Positions 15,663 to 25,529 of a stretch of 64,000 bases of DNA are shown here, piece after piece. A program made the translations under genes and the position numbers. Under the pieces are notes generated by a model. That model was not told the origin of the DNA, searched no databases, and saw only the letters and a list, made by a program, of their open reading frames with translations. The DNA lies in contig CAVTFG010000019.1 in the NCBI GenBank assembly GCA_963734015.1, forward strand, positions 186,001 to 250,000. Reading direction: 5' to 3'. This stretch comes from JALZKA01 sp963734015. GTDB lineage: Bacteria > Actinomycetota > Thermoleophilia > Solirubrobacterales > 70-9. Every line of letters begins with the position of its first letter. Position 1 is the first letter of the stretch.

Positions 15663-16423
15663 GACGCTCGAACAGCTGAGTGACCGTGAGCTGAGCGAGC
15701 TCGCCGCATTCGCCGACGGCTCCCTGCCGCCCTCGCGCCGAGCGCAGGTCAGCGCCCGCGTCGAGCGCTCGGCCGAGCTGCGGGCGCTCGTCGCGGAGCA
15801 GCGCTCGGCGCTCGCCGCGGTCAGCGGGCTGGACGTTCAGGCCCCCGAGCGCCTACGGGCGCGTGTTGAGGCCGTCGGCGCTCGCAAGGAGCGGCGCCCG
15901 TGGAGCCTGGCGCTGGGCGGCGGGCTGGCGGCGGCCGCAGCGGCGGACGCTCGCAGCGGTCCTCGTTTTCTCCGGCGGTGCGGCGGCGCCGACGACCGCC
16001 CAGGTGGCCTCGCTCGCAGATCGCGGGGCGAACGCGCCCGCTCCCGAGCCGGCCGCAACGAATTTGCTGGACGCGTCAGTCGCCGGTGTCGGCTTTCCCG
16101 ACTTCCGGAAGGAGTTTGGCTGGCGTGCCCAAGGAGCGCGGGCGGACGAGCTCGATGAACGGGTCACCCGAACCGTCTTCTACGAGCAAGGCACGCGGCA
16201 AGTCGCGTACACGATCGTCTCCGGCGAAGCCCTCACGTGGCCTGCGGAAGCCGGCAAGACGATCCGCGACGGCATCGAATTCCGCACGTTCGAGCGCGAC
16301 GGAGCGACCGTGGTCACCTGGCGTCGCGACGGCCAGACCTGCGTGCTCTCCGGATCAGACGCCTCGGAGCGGGAGCTGCTCGCGCTGGCCGCCTGGAACG
16401 GCAGCGGCGCGGTGGCGTTCTAG
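15655..16423 (+). CDS. Membrane anti-sigma factor-like protein, apparent frameshift
   Basis: The first part encodes a cytoplasmic segment (LSDRELSELAAFADGSLPPS) and the beginning of a membrane helix. One base too many at about 15945 shifts the frame; removing it gives SLALGGGLAAAAAATLAAVL as an intact helix and a 255-residue protein. The outer domain ends in TWRRDGQTCVLSGSDASERELLALAAW. The usual HxxxCxxC zinc motif of many anti-sigmas is absent. Order, overlap with the sigma gene and topology support the call. The indel lies in GC-rich sequence, so assembly error is plausible. Confidence 0.7.
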
Positions 16424-16437
16424 AGCAAGACCGGACG

Positions 16438-17001
16438 CTATGCGCCGCGCACGACCTCGTAGCGCAGCTCGACCATCCCGGTCGGCGAGGGCCGGGCCTC
16501 GACCAGCTTCATCGGCCCGCCTGGCAGGCGCTCGGCGAAGAGCTGCTTGCCCGCGCCGAGCGCGACCGGGACGACGGTGACGATCACGTCGTCGAGCAGC
16601 CCCGCCGCCGCGAACTGGGAGACCACGGGCCCGCCGCCGACGACCCACAGGTTGCGCCCGCCCGCCGCGGCCGTCAGGTCGTCGCGCAGGTCGGCGACCT
16701 CGGCCGCGACGATCCGCACGTCGGCGTCGCCCTCCGGCGAGGGCAGATCGCGCGAGCTCAGCACCCACGTAGGCTTGTCCGGGTAGGGCCACGAATCGAC
16801 GTGCGCGAGCACCCACTCGTATGTGGTCGAGCCCATGATCATGGCGCCGATGCCCGCATAGAACTCGTCGTACGAGCTGGTGTCGCGCTCCAGGTCCGGC
16901 GGCGGATCAGGCGGGGCGTACTTCGTCAGCCAATCGAGGTTGTCGTCTTCGTCCGCGATGTAGCCGTCGAGCGAGGTGGCGGTGTAGTACTGGACGCGCA
17001 C
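16438..17001 (-). CDS. Dihydrofolate reductase-like (RibD C-terminal) protein
   Basis: 187 residues of the RibD C-terminal/DHFR fold. The start MRVQYYTATSLDGYIADEDD is the usual opening, GAMIMGSTTYEWV and NLWVVGGGPVVSQF supply the NADP-binding loops. These small proteins are common in soil actinobacteria and act as NADPH-dependent reductases of unknown substrate; they are not the main DHFR. It converges with the anti-sigma gene, 15 bases apart. Confidence 0.88.
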   Translation of the reverse strand: MRVQYYTATSLDGYIADEDDNLDWLTKYAPPDPPPDLERDTSSYDEFYAGIGAMIMGSTTYEWVLAHVDSWPYPDKPTWVLSSRDLPSPEGDADVRIVAAEVADLRDDLTAAAGGRNLWVVGGGPVVSQFAAAGLLDDVIVTVVPVALGAGKQLFAERLPGGPMKLVEARPSPTGMVELRYEVVRGA

Positions 17002-17017
17002 GGGCTGGCGAGGCTAG

Positions 17018-18586
<1,569 letters not shown>

Positions 18587-18621
18587 CCGGGCGCGGGATT
18601 CTATGCCTCTGCGAGCGGAGG

Positions 18622-19266
18622 TCAGGCGGGCGCGCCGGTCTCGAGCACCCTCACGAGCGCATCGACGACCGCCGGATCCAGCTCTCGCCCCGATCCGGAG
18701 CGGAGGCGCTCGATCACGTCCCGGCGACGCTCCGGCGGCGGCTCGCTTCTCCCGCCCCAGGCGAGCAGGGTGTCGCAGGCGCATGCGACGCGGGCCACCC
18801 GAGCAGCGATCGGGATCGCCTCGCCGGCCAGCCCCTCCGGCCCGTGGCCGTCGTAGCGCTCGCGGATCTGGAGCAGCCAGCCGCACACGGCCTCGGGGAT
18901 GCCCGCTCCGCGGGCCAGCCTCGCGCCCGCGTCGTAGTGGGCGTCGAACACCTCCCGCTCCTGGGCATTCCACGAGTCGAACGGCTTCCCGGTCACCGCG
19001 GTAGGCACGTAGATCATGCCGACGTCGTGCAGCTGGGCCGTCTCGCGGCAGAGGTCGGCCGTGCCGCGATCGACGCCGATTCCCGCCGCGCCTGCGAACG
19101 CGTACCAGCCGGTCGCATCGGCGTGCTCGCCGGATCCCGGCGAGTGTGCTTCGAGCGCTTCGAGCAGGGGCGCTCCAAGCAGCCGCACACGCTCGACGAG
19201 CTCGCGGTCGATGACCACCTCGTCAGGTGTGGGCGAAGGGCTGGCGTTCGGGAGATCCGAGCTCAT
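18622..19266 (-). CDS. HD-GYP-like domain protein with altered metal ligands
   Basis: 214 residues. LCRETAQLHDVGMIYVP contains the HD pair and resembles LHDIGKIGIP of HD-GYP phosphodiesterases; RYDGHGPEGLAGEAIPIAARVARV corresponds to the DGxGYPxGLxGxxIPxxARI stretch. The GYP is replaced by GHGPEG and the usual HHE before it reads QIRE, so cyclic-di-GMP hydrolysis may be impaired. I chose ATG 19266; longer starts add an unconserved basic tail. It overlaps the upstream SRPBCC gene by 44 bases and lies beside a GGDEF gene. Confidence 0.75.
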   Translation of the reverse strand: MSSDLPNASPSPTPDEVVIDRELVERVRLLGAPLLEALEAHSPGSGEHADATGWYAFAGAAGIGVDRGTADLCRETAQLHDVGMIYVPTAVTGKPFDSWNAQEREVFDAHYDAGARLARGAGIPEAVCGWLLQIRERYDGHGPEGLAGEAIPIAARVARVACACDTLLAWGGRSEPPPERRRDVIERLRSGSGRELDPAVVDALVRVLETGAPA

Positions 19267-19567
19267 CGAGGAGATTCTCCAGGGCGTGCGTCGCGCGGGG
19301 CTCCGCGCCACGGTGGTGGGCCGTGATCGCGACCGATGTTCCGAAGCCCTTCTCGGTCAGCTCGAGCGCGATCCGGGCGAACGGCGTCCCGCCTGCCGTC
19401 TGCCATGCCAGCACACGCTCGGGCTCGCGGTCCGTCACCTCGATCTGAAGGGAGCGGGCGGACCCGAGGAGCGCCCCCATCCACGATTCCAGCCTGATGC
19501 CGTCGTCGGCGAGCTCCCAGAGCTCGGGGGCCGACTTCACCAGCGTGCGGTTCACCTTTGTCTCCAT
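19223..19567 (-). CDS. SRPBCC-type small-molecule-binding protein
   Basis: 114 residues from ATG 19567. KVNRTLVKSAPELWELADDG starts like many START/Bet v 1 fold proteins, and the pattern of alternating strands followed by a C-terminal helix (THALENLLDEL) fits. The family binds hydrophobic ligands or acts as cyclase/aromatase; no catalytic residue is diagnostic. It is co-transcribed with the HD-domain gene, overlapping it, and divergent from the GGDEF gene across 144 bases. Confidence 0.65.
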   Translation of the reverse strand: METKVNRTLVKSAPELWELADDGIRLESWMGALLGSARSLQIEVTDREPERVLAWQTAGGTPFARIALELTEKGFGTSVAITAHHRGAEPRATHALENLLDELGSPERQPFAHT

Positions 19568-19711
19568 CAGCGGCGGCTTCAACCGCCGCCGGCGGTCTCC
19601 TTCCACGGATGCGCACCTTGCAGGCGGCCGCCCGCAGGCGTTGGCGGTAAATTCAGACACACCACGAATCGGCCGGGTTCACAGCCGGTTCTGCGGGAAC
19701 AGGACCTCCCG

Positions 19712-20653
19712 ATGCCGGATGGACGACACTCGACACCCAGGCCCAGCGGGGGGATCGGCGCTCAGATCCTGATTCTCAGTGACGTCGAGAGCGAGGCCGA
19801 CTCCCTGCGCCGGATGCTGCGGACCCTGCTCGACGACGTCGGAGGTGCGACCGTCGCGCAATCGCTGGACGAGGCTCGATCGCTCCTGCGAGCCGGCGAA
19901 TGGGACTGTCTCGTGCTCGCGACCAGCGAGGGGATCGGCGACGCGACGATTCCCGCCGTGCTGCGACACGATGAGCTCGTCCACCGGCTCCCCGTCGTCG
20001 TCGTCGGCGACGGCCCGGTCTGGCAGGCCGGCAAGCACGCCCTCGCCCTCGGGGCCGACGACTACGTATCGCGCGCCGAGCTGGGCGAGGACCGACTTTC
20101 CTCCGCGGTGCTGCTCGCGATCGAGCGCGGGCGACGCCGGGCGGTCGAGCCTCCGATTCGCGACGCGCTGACCGGACTCCCAAACCGCCTCCTCTTCATG
20201 GATCGGCTGCGCCTGGCGTTCGCGCGGCGGGAACGCTCCCCGATGGAGATCCTCGTGATGTTCATCGACGTCGACTCGTTCAAGGACATCAACGACCTCC
20301 TCGGCCACGGCGCCGGCGACGCCGTCCTGCTCGCGGTGGCCTCGCGCCTGCGCACGAACTTCCGCGCCAGCGACACCGTGGCCCGGCTCGGCGGCGACGA
20401 GTTCGCGGTGATGTGCGAGGGCCCGGAGCTCCGCGACCTCTTGACGACGCTGGTGGGCAAGGTCGAGGAGGTGTTCCGCGAGCCGATCCCGATCAACGGC
20501 GAGGATCTCGTCGTGGTCGCCAGCATGGGCGCGGTCTTCGCCGAGCCCAACGAGCGGGATGCCGAGCTGCTGCTTTCCCGAGCCGATGCTGCGATGTACG
20601 AGAAGAAGCGCCGCACGACCGGCGGCCCGAGCATCGACGACCTGCGAGTCTAG
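19712..20653 (+). CDS. Response-regulator-like GGDEF protein
   Basis: 313 residues. An N-terminal receiver-like domain (about 15-130) is followed by a GGDEF domain opening with RDALTGLPNRLLFMDRL, a Mg-binding FIDVDSFKDIND, and an intact active site RLGGDEF. The last helix (RADAAMYEKKRR) is typical. In the receiver domain the strand that normally ends in the phospho-acceptor Asp reads WDCLVLATSE, so phosphorylation is unlikely. Intact GGDEF suggests cyclic-di-GMP synthesis. A degenerate HD-GYP gene is close by. Confidence 0.88.
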   Translation: MPDGRHSTPRPSGGIGAQILILSDVESEADSLRRMLRTLLDDVGGATVAQSLDEARSLLRAGEWDCLVLATSEGIGDATIPAVLRHDELVHRLPVVVVGDGPVWQAGKHALALGADDYVSRAELGEDRLSSAVLLAIERGRRRAVEPPIRDALTGLPNRLLFMDRLRLAFARRERSPMEILVMFIDVDSFKDINDLLGHGAGDAVLLAVASRLRTNFRASDTVARLGGDEFAVMCEGPELRDLLTTLVGKVEEVFREPIPINGEDLVVVASMGAVFAEPNERDAELLLSRADAAMYEKKRRTTGGPSIDDLRV

Positions 20654-20658
20654 ACCGC

Positions 20659-23604
20659 TCAGCAGCTCCCGTTGACGGTGTCGATCGCCTGGAGCCCGGC
20701 GATGGTGTCCTCGCCACCGCCGGTGCAGTTGAACGTGTCAGCGCCGCCGTTGCCGTTCAGGAGGTCGTCGAACGGGCCGTCCGTCAGGACGTCGTTACCG
20801 GCTCGGCCGAACAGGGTCGCAGCCGCCTGCGCGGCGGCGGCGCTGATCACGTCGGGGAACCCGCTCCCGGAGATCGTCTCGATGCTGGCGGTGATGTCGT
20901 CGCGGCTGCCCGCGGGCCCATCCGTCGAGTTCCCGTCGTCGGCGCTTGCCGGCCCCGTGGGCTCGATGTCGGCCGTGACTCCGGCACCGTGGTCGGCGTA
21001 GAACACGCGATCCAGCCCCGCCCCGCCGGTGAAGCGGTCGGCGCCCGTGCCGCCGTAGAAGTCGTCGTTGGCCGGGCCGCCGGCGAGGACGTCGTCACCG
21101 GCGCCGCCGTCGATGATGTTTCGCTTGCTGCCGCCGTTTACCGTGTCGTTGCCGTCGCCGGCGTTCACGGTCAGACGGCGCTGCGAGCCACTCGCGGCGT
21201 TCAGCGTGTCGGCTTGATCGCCGAGGTTCAGGGTCACATCCGAAACGCCGCTGGCGCTGCATTCCACCCGATCGGAAGCGACCTGCGTACAGCCCGCACC
21301 CGCTTGGATCCCCGGCTCGACGAACCGATAGTCGCCGCTCGCGACCGAGATCGCCACGTTGTTCTGCGCCCCTGCCGAGGCCTGATAAGTGATGTCGCCG
21401 GCCTTGCTCACGGTGGCAGCGTTCTGGTTGGTCACCGTGATCGAGTGGGGCGCGCTTGTCGTGGTCCCGCCGCTGTTGTCGGTCGCCTTGGCCGTGAGCG
21501 TGTAGTTGCCGGGCGCGACCCCGGCGTCGCTGACCGAGAACGGCGCGGTGTCGTCGGTGCCCACCAGGGTCGTGCCGCGGAAGAACTCGACGTTTGTCAC
21601 GTTGCCGTCCGCATCCGCCGCGTCGGCCGAGATCGTGTAGCCCGCGGGGGCCGTGAACGACGCTCCGCCGGCCGGGGCCGTCAGCTGGACCGTGGGCTTC
21701 TGGTTGGCGACGAGCTCGACCTCGGCCAGCGCGAGCGACGTGGCCGGGGCTGTCGATTGGATCCGTAGGTACTGCGCGTTCCGGTTGATCGTTGCGAGGC
21801 TCGTGTACTGGCCGGCCGGCGTCTGGACCCGCACGGCGGTGACGCCGGGCTGGTTGCGGGCCGTGGTGAGGTCGGTCGACTGGATCGGCTGGCTCGAGGC
21901 GATCAGCCAGACGTCGTGGTTGCCGACGTCGCAACAGGTCGTCGGCAGCCGCAGCCGGACGTTCTCGATGTCACGCGGGGCGCCGAAGTCGACCTCCCAC
22001 CACGGCTGCGTCTCGTCGAGCGTGCGACTGATCTTCGCGCCGCTGCCCTGAGCAGCGTCGCCGTCGAACGCGTTCCAGGCCGGTGAGGCGACGTCGCGCT
22101 GCGAGACCTGGACCACGCGCGGTTGCGGCGTCGACGTGGGCGATGGATACATGCGGACGACGGGAGCGATCGAGGGCGTGCCGTCTTCGTTGACCAGGAA
22201 GACCATGTAGTACCCGGGCGGCGCCTGGTCCACGGAGGGCGCCCGCATCTCGACTCGGCCGCTCTGGGCCGTGACGGGCAGCTGCACGAATGCCTGTCCA
22301 GTGTTGACCTGGTGCGTCGTCGCGGCGAGGCGGATGAACGACGCGTAGGCGATGTCGTTCGGGGTGTTCGTGTCGACGGTGAACGTCTGGCCGGCGGCCA
22401 CGCTCGCCGGCGCGCCCGTCGCGGTCGGCCGCGGCGCGGGCTGGCCGCTGCCGTCGTCACGGAAGAGATACGGAGGCGAGAAGAACTGCCCGTTCGGCTC
22501 CTGCACCTCGTCGAAGGACGAACCGGCCGACCAGACCCGCCCGTCGGGTAGCAGCGCAGCGACGGAGTGGTAGGTCCGCCGCCGCTCGATGTTCGCCATG
22601 CTCGTCCACGAGTTGGTCGAGGGCGAATAGATCTCCGGCGTCATGACCGGCGTGCCCTTGGTGTCGCTGCCGGTGGAGTTGCCGCCGATCACGAGGACCT
22701 CGCCCGTCGGCAGCGTCAGGGCCTGGCCCGTCATGTGCGGGAAGCTGCTCTGCGCGGCCAATTGGTACTGCGGGGTGCCGGAGGAAGCGTCGAGGATCAT
22801 GCTCGAGCGCGAGGTCCCGCCCGAGTTGTAGAACAGCGTGTGCGGCCCGATCAGCGTCCGCACGCCGCGGCGCCGGGCCTGAAGCAGCGTCTGATCCGCG
22901 ATCGTGGTCAGGCTGGTGTCCGAGAGCAGGAAGCGGCCCGGCCCGGCGGTGGCGTTGTCGCCGACGTCCTCGATCACGAAGTTCCCGTTCGGGGTGCGGA
23001 CGAGGTCCGGATACCAGTTGGTGCGGAACGTGGTGTTGAGGTTGGTGCTGACGCCCGTCAGCTGATTGAACCGCTCGATCCCGGCGCTCGTCCCGCCGGC
23101 GACGATCGGGTTCCCCTCGCGGTCGAGCGTGCCGCCGGGATACCAGCGGCGCTGGTTCATCTGGCCGAGCACGGAGAACGTGCGCGAGGCCGCGTCGTAG
23201 ATCTGCACGTCCGCGATCGCCCCGGCGCCGGAGTCGGAGCCGCCGCCGATCACGGCCAGCCTGCCGTCGGGGAGGGTGGCGATGAGGCTGCAGAAGGTCG
23301 TCCGGGGAGCGATATTGGCCGTGCGCGTGATCTGACCGGTCTGGGGGTCGAGGATCATCGCGGGCCCGTTGTTGGGGACGGAGCCGAAGTTGGGCGGGCG
23401 GTTGGCCTGGTCCCAGGCGACGATCTTCCCGTCGGGCATCACGCCCATCGAGACCGGCACCACCGGATACTGCTGGAGCGGCCCCCACGCCCCCTCAACG
23501 GCGGGATCGGCAAACGCGGACTGCGGCGCGCAAAAAGCACCGGCTGCGATCGCCCCTGTTACCAAGAGCCGGGCGGTAACCCGCACTCCCCCCGATGTCC
23601 GCAT
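20659..23604 (-). CDS. Secreted galactose-oxidase-like copper radical oxidase with RTX tail
   Basis: 981 residues from ATG 23604 with a signal peptide ending about residue 32. Residues 35-375 form Kelch blades; FFSPPYLFRD at about 374 begins the galactose oxidase C-terminal (early-set) domain. Cys105, Tyr155, Tyr345-His346 and His431 are placed like the Cys-Tyr cofactor and copper ligands of galactose oxidase/GlxA. Then follow a discoidin-like domain (about 500-635), an Ig-like domain (636-726) and a calcium-binding RTX region (790-981) with GDGNDTVNGG and GGAGDDVLAGG. It would oxidise surface sugars or alcohols, giving peroxide. Substrate is unknown. Confidence 0.85.
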   Translation of the reverse strand: MRTSGGVRVTARLLVTGAIAAGAFCAPQSAFADPAVEGAWGPLQQYPVVPVSMGVMPDGKIVAWDQANRPPNFGSVPNNGPAMILDPQTGQITRTANIAPRTTFCSLIATLPDGRLAVIGGGSDSGAGAIADVQIYDAASRTFSVLGQMNQRRWYPGGTLDREGNPIVAGGTSAGIERFNQLTGVSTNLNTTFRTNWYPDLVRTPNGNFVIEDVGDNATAGPGRFLLSDTSLTTIADQTLLQARRRGVRTLIGPHTLFYNSGGTSRSSMILDASSGTPQYQLAAQSSFPHMTGQALTLPTGEVLVIGGNSTGSDTKGTPVMTPEIYSPSTNSWTSMANIERRRTYHSVAALLPDGRVWSAGSSFDEVQEPNGQFFSPPYLFRDDGSGQPAPRPTATGAPASVAAGQTFTVDTNTPNDIAYASFIRLAATTHQVNTGQAFVQLPVTAQSGRVEMRAPSVDQAPPGYYMVFLVNEDGTPSIAPVVRMYPSPTSTPQPRVVQVSQRDVASPAWNAFDGDAAQGSGAKISRTLDETQPWWEVDFGAPRDIENVRLRLPTTCCDVGNHDVWLIASSQPIQSTDLTTARNQPGVTAVRVQTPAGQYTSLATINRNAQYLRIQSTAPATSLALAEVELVANQKPTVQLTAPAGGASFTAPAGYTISADAADADGNVTNVEFFRGTTLVGTDDTAPFSVSDAGVAPGNYTLTAKATDNSGGTTTSAPHSITVTNQNAATVSKAGDITYQASAGAQNNVAISVASGDYRFVEPGIQAGAGCTQVASDRVECSASGVSDVTLNLGDQADTLNAASGSQRRLTVNAGDGNDTVNGGSKRNIIDGGAGDDVLAGGPANDDFYGGTGADRFTGGAGLDRVFYADHGAGVTADIEPTGPASADDGNSTDGPAGSRDDITASIETISGSGFPDVISAAAAQAAATLFGRAGNDVLTDGPFDDLLNGNGGADTFNCTGGGEDTIAGLQAIDTVNGSC

Positions 23605-23663
23605 CGTCGACTCGATTTGGAGCCCACCCTGCCCCACGAACGTGATCTGAACGTGAGACTGAC

Positions 23664-23680
23664 ATGAGAGCCGCTCTCAT
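23664..23680. promoter_or_regulatory. Palindrome upstream of the galactose-oxidase-like gene
   Basis: ATGAGAG-CCG-CTCTCAT is a perfect seven-base inverted repeat, with outer TGAG and CTCA arms extending the symmetry. It lies 60 bases upstream of the leftward galactose-oxidase start and next to the carboxyltransferase fragment. It looks like a repressor operator, though a small RNA hairpin is also possible. Confidence 0.45.
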
Positions 23681-23696
23681 AAGCTCAGAATGGGTT

Positions 23697-23801
23697 GCCC
23701 GCATCGTCGACGACGGCGAGTTCTTCGAGGTCCACGAGCACTGGGCCCAGAACATCATCTGCGGGTTCTCGCGGCTCGACGGCTATCCGGTCGGGATCGT
23801 C
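23697..23801 (+). pseudogene. 105-bp fragment of a carboxyltransferase gene
   Basis: These 105 bases match the complement of 17597-17701 inside the accD-like gene with three mismatches (G/C changes). The translated stretch FFEVHEHWAQNIICGFSRL is in frame with the parent's protein. Identity stops abruptly at both ends, and no other part of a carboxyltransferase is present. It sits between two leftward genes on the opposite strand. It is either a captured fragment, the residue of a lost paralogue, or an assembly chimera. Confidence 0.8.
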
Positions 23802-23826
23802 CCACGTCCTCTCGACGCCGCTCGGG

Positions 23827-25497
23827 CTAGAAGAACGCGCCGCCGCGGTACTCGCCGAAGACGTCGCGCATGGCGTTGCAGACCTCGCCGAGCGACGCGT
23901 CGGCGGCCAGCGCCTCGCGGATCGGGTGGAGCAAATTGCCCTCGCCCTTCGCGACCTCGCGGAGGGCATCGAGCTTCGCGTCGACGCCGGCCTGATCGCG
24001 CGACTCCTTGAGCTTCTTCAGGCGGGCGACCTGGCGCGTCTCGGACTCCGGGTCCACCCTCAGGATGTCCACGTCGTCAACGGTATCGGTCACGTACTTG
24101 TTGACGCCGACGATGATGTCCTGGCCCGTGCGGTAGCGCTCGTGGTAGGAGGCGGCGGACTCCTCGATCTCCTTCTGGATGAACTCGAGCGCGTTGACCG
24201 AGCCGCCCTGGTTCTCGACCTCGGCCATCAGCTCCCACGCTCGCTTCTCGATCTCGTCGGTGAGCGACTCCACCAGGTATGAGCCGGCGAACGGGTCGAC
24301 GGTATCGGCCGCGCCCGATTCGTGAGCGATCACCTGTTGTGTGCGAAGCGCGATCCTGGCTGAGCGCTCGGTCGGCAACGCGAGCGCCTCGTCGAAGCCG
24401 TTGGTGTGGAGGGACTGGGTCCCCCCGCTGACCGCGGCGAAGCCCTGGAGCGCGACCCGGATGATGTTCACCTCGGGCTGCTGGGCCTGGAGCGTGACGC
24501 CTCCGGTCTGGGTGTGAAAGCGGATCATCTGCGAGCGCTCTTTGGACGCGCCGAACCGCTCGCGCATGAGCTTGGCCCACATCCGGCGCGCCGCCCGGAA
24601 CTTCGCGATCTCCTGGAAGACGTTGTTGTGGCAGTTGAAGAAGAACGCCAGCCGCCCGGCGAACGCGTCGATCTCGAGCCCGCGCTCGAGCGCCGCCTCC
24701 GTGTAGGCGATCGCGTTCGCGAGCGTGAACGCCACCTCCTGCACGGCCGAGCAGCCCTTCTCGCGGATGTGGTAGCCGGAGATCGAGATCGTGTTCCACT
24801 TGGGGACGCGCTCGGCGCAGTACTCGAAGATGTCGGTGGTGAGGCGCATCGTCGCCTCGGGCGGGTAGATGTAGTTGCCGCGCGCGACGTACTCCTTGAG
24901 CACGTCGTTCTGGACGGTGCCGCGCAGCGCAGTGGATTCGACCCCCTGCTCCTCGCCGACGAGCTCGTAGAGCAGCAGGAGGATCGCGGCCGGGGCGTTG
25001 ATCGTCATCGAGGTGGAGACCTGGTCGAGCGGGATCTGGTCGAAGCAGATCCGCATGTCCTCGATCGTGTCGATCGGGACTCCCGTGCGCCCGACCTCGC
25101 CGTCGCAGAGCGGATCGTCCGAGTCGCGCCCGAGCTGGGTCGGCAGGTCGAACGCCATCGACAGGCCGGTCGAGCCGTGCTCGAGCAGATAGCGGTAGCG
25201 GCCGTTCGTGTCCTCGGGCGAGGAGAAGCCGGCGTACTGACGCATCGTCCAGAGGCGGTCGCGGTACATGCGCTCGTGGATGCCGCGCGTGAACGGGTAC
25301 TCGCCCGGCTCGCCGAGGCGCTCCTCCAGGCCGGATGCCACGTCGTCGGCGTCGTACAGCGGATCGATCTCGATCCCGGAATCGGTGAACTTCCGCTCGT
25401 CGTCCGGGCCGGTCACCGGCGCGATGTACCGGTGTGCCTCCGGGTCGTAGCTGCTCGCGTCGGCGTCGCTGGTCGCGGCCGTCTCCTCGTCGCTCAT
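23827..25497 (-). CDS. Acyl-CoA mutase large subunit (methylmalonyl-CoA mutase family)
   Basis: 556 residues from ATG 25497. YPFTRGIHERMYRDRLWTMR, GLSMAFDLPTQLGRDSD and NIIRVALQGFAAVSGGTQSLHTN are conserved barrel segments around the acyl-CoA and cobalamin sites. The length is that of stand-alone catalytic subunits (MutA/IcmA type); the B12-binding domain must come from a separate small subunit that is not in the window. The choice between methylmalonyl-, isobutyryl- and related CoA substrates is not settled. The propionyl-type carboxyltransferase at 17-18.6 kb supports methylmalonyl-CoA. Confidence 0.92.
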   Translation of the reverse strand: MSDEETAATSDADASSYDPEAHRYIAPVTGPDDERKFTDSGIEIDPLYDADDVASGLEERLGEPGEYPFTRGIHERMYRDRLWTMRQYAGFSSPEDTNGRYRYLLEHGSTGLSMAFDLPTQLGRDSDDPLCDGEVGRTGVPIDTIEDMRICFDQIPLDQVSTSMTINAPAAILLLLYELVGEEQGVESTALRGTVQNDVLKEYVARGNYIYPPEATMRLTTDIFEYCAERVPKWNTISISGYHIREKGCSAVQEVAFTLANAIAYTEAALERGLEIDAFAGRLAFFFNCHNNVFQEIAKFRAARRMWAKLMRERFGASKERSQMIRFHTQTGGVTLQAQQPEVNIIRVALQGFAAVSGGTQSLHTNGFDEALALPTERSARIALRTQQVIAHESGAADTVDPFAGSYLVESLTDEIEKRAWELMAEVENQGGSVNALEFIQKEIEESAASYHERYRTGQDIIVGVNKYVTDTVDDVDILRVDPESETRQVARLKKLKESRDQAGVDAKLDALREVAKGEGNLLHPIREALAADASLGEVCNAMRDVFGEYRGGAFF

Positions 25498-25529
25498 CGC
25501 CTTGAGGATATGTCTCCTACGATCGTTCG

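Noticed and set aside
15837..16167. Leftward frames opposite the anti-sigma gene
   Set aside because: Proline/arginine-rich antisense translations without motifs; the rightward frames give a coherent sigma/anti-sigma unit after one repair.
20413..21768. Long rightward frame opposite the galactose-oxidase gene
   Set aside because: It is the antisense of the RTX and Ig-like domains and has a biased, repeat-derived composition.
23664..23801. Small rightward gene starting ATG 23664 across the carboxyltransferase fragment
   Set aside because: The ATG lies in a palindrome, there is no ribosome site and the recognisable part is a fragment of another protein with abrupt ends.
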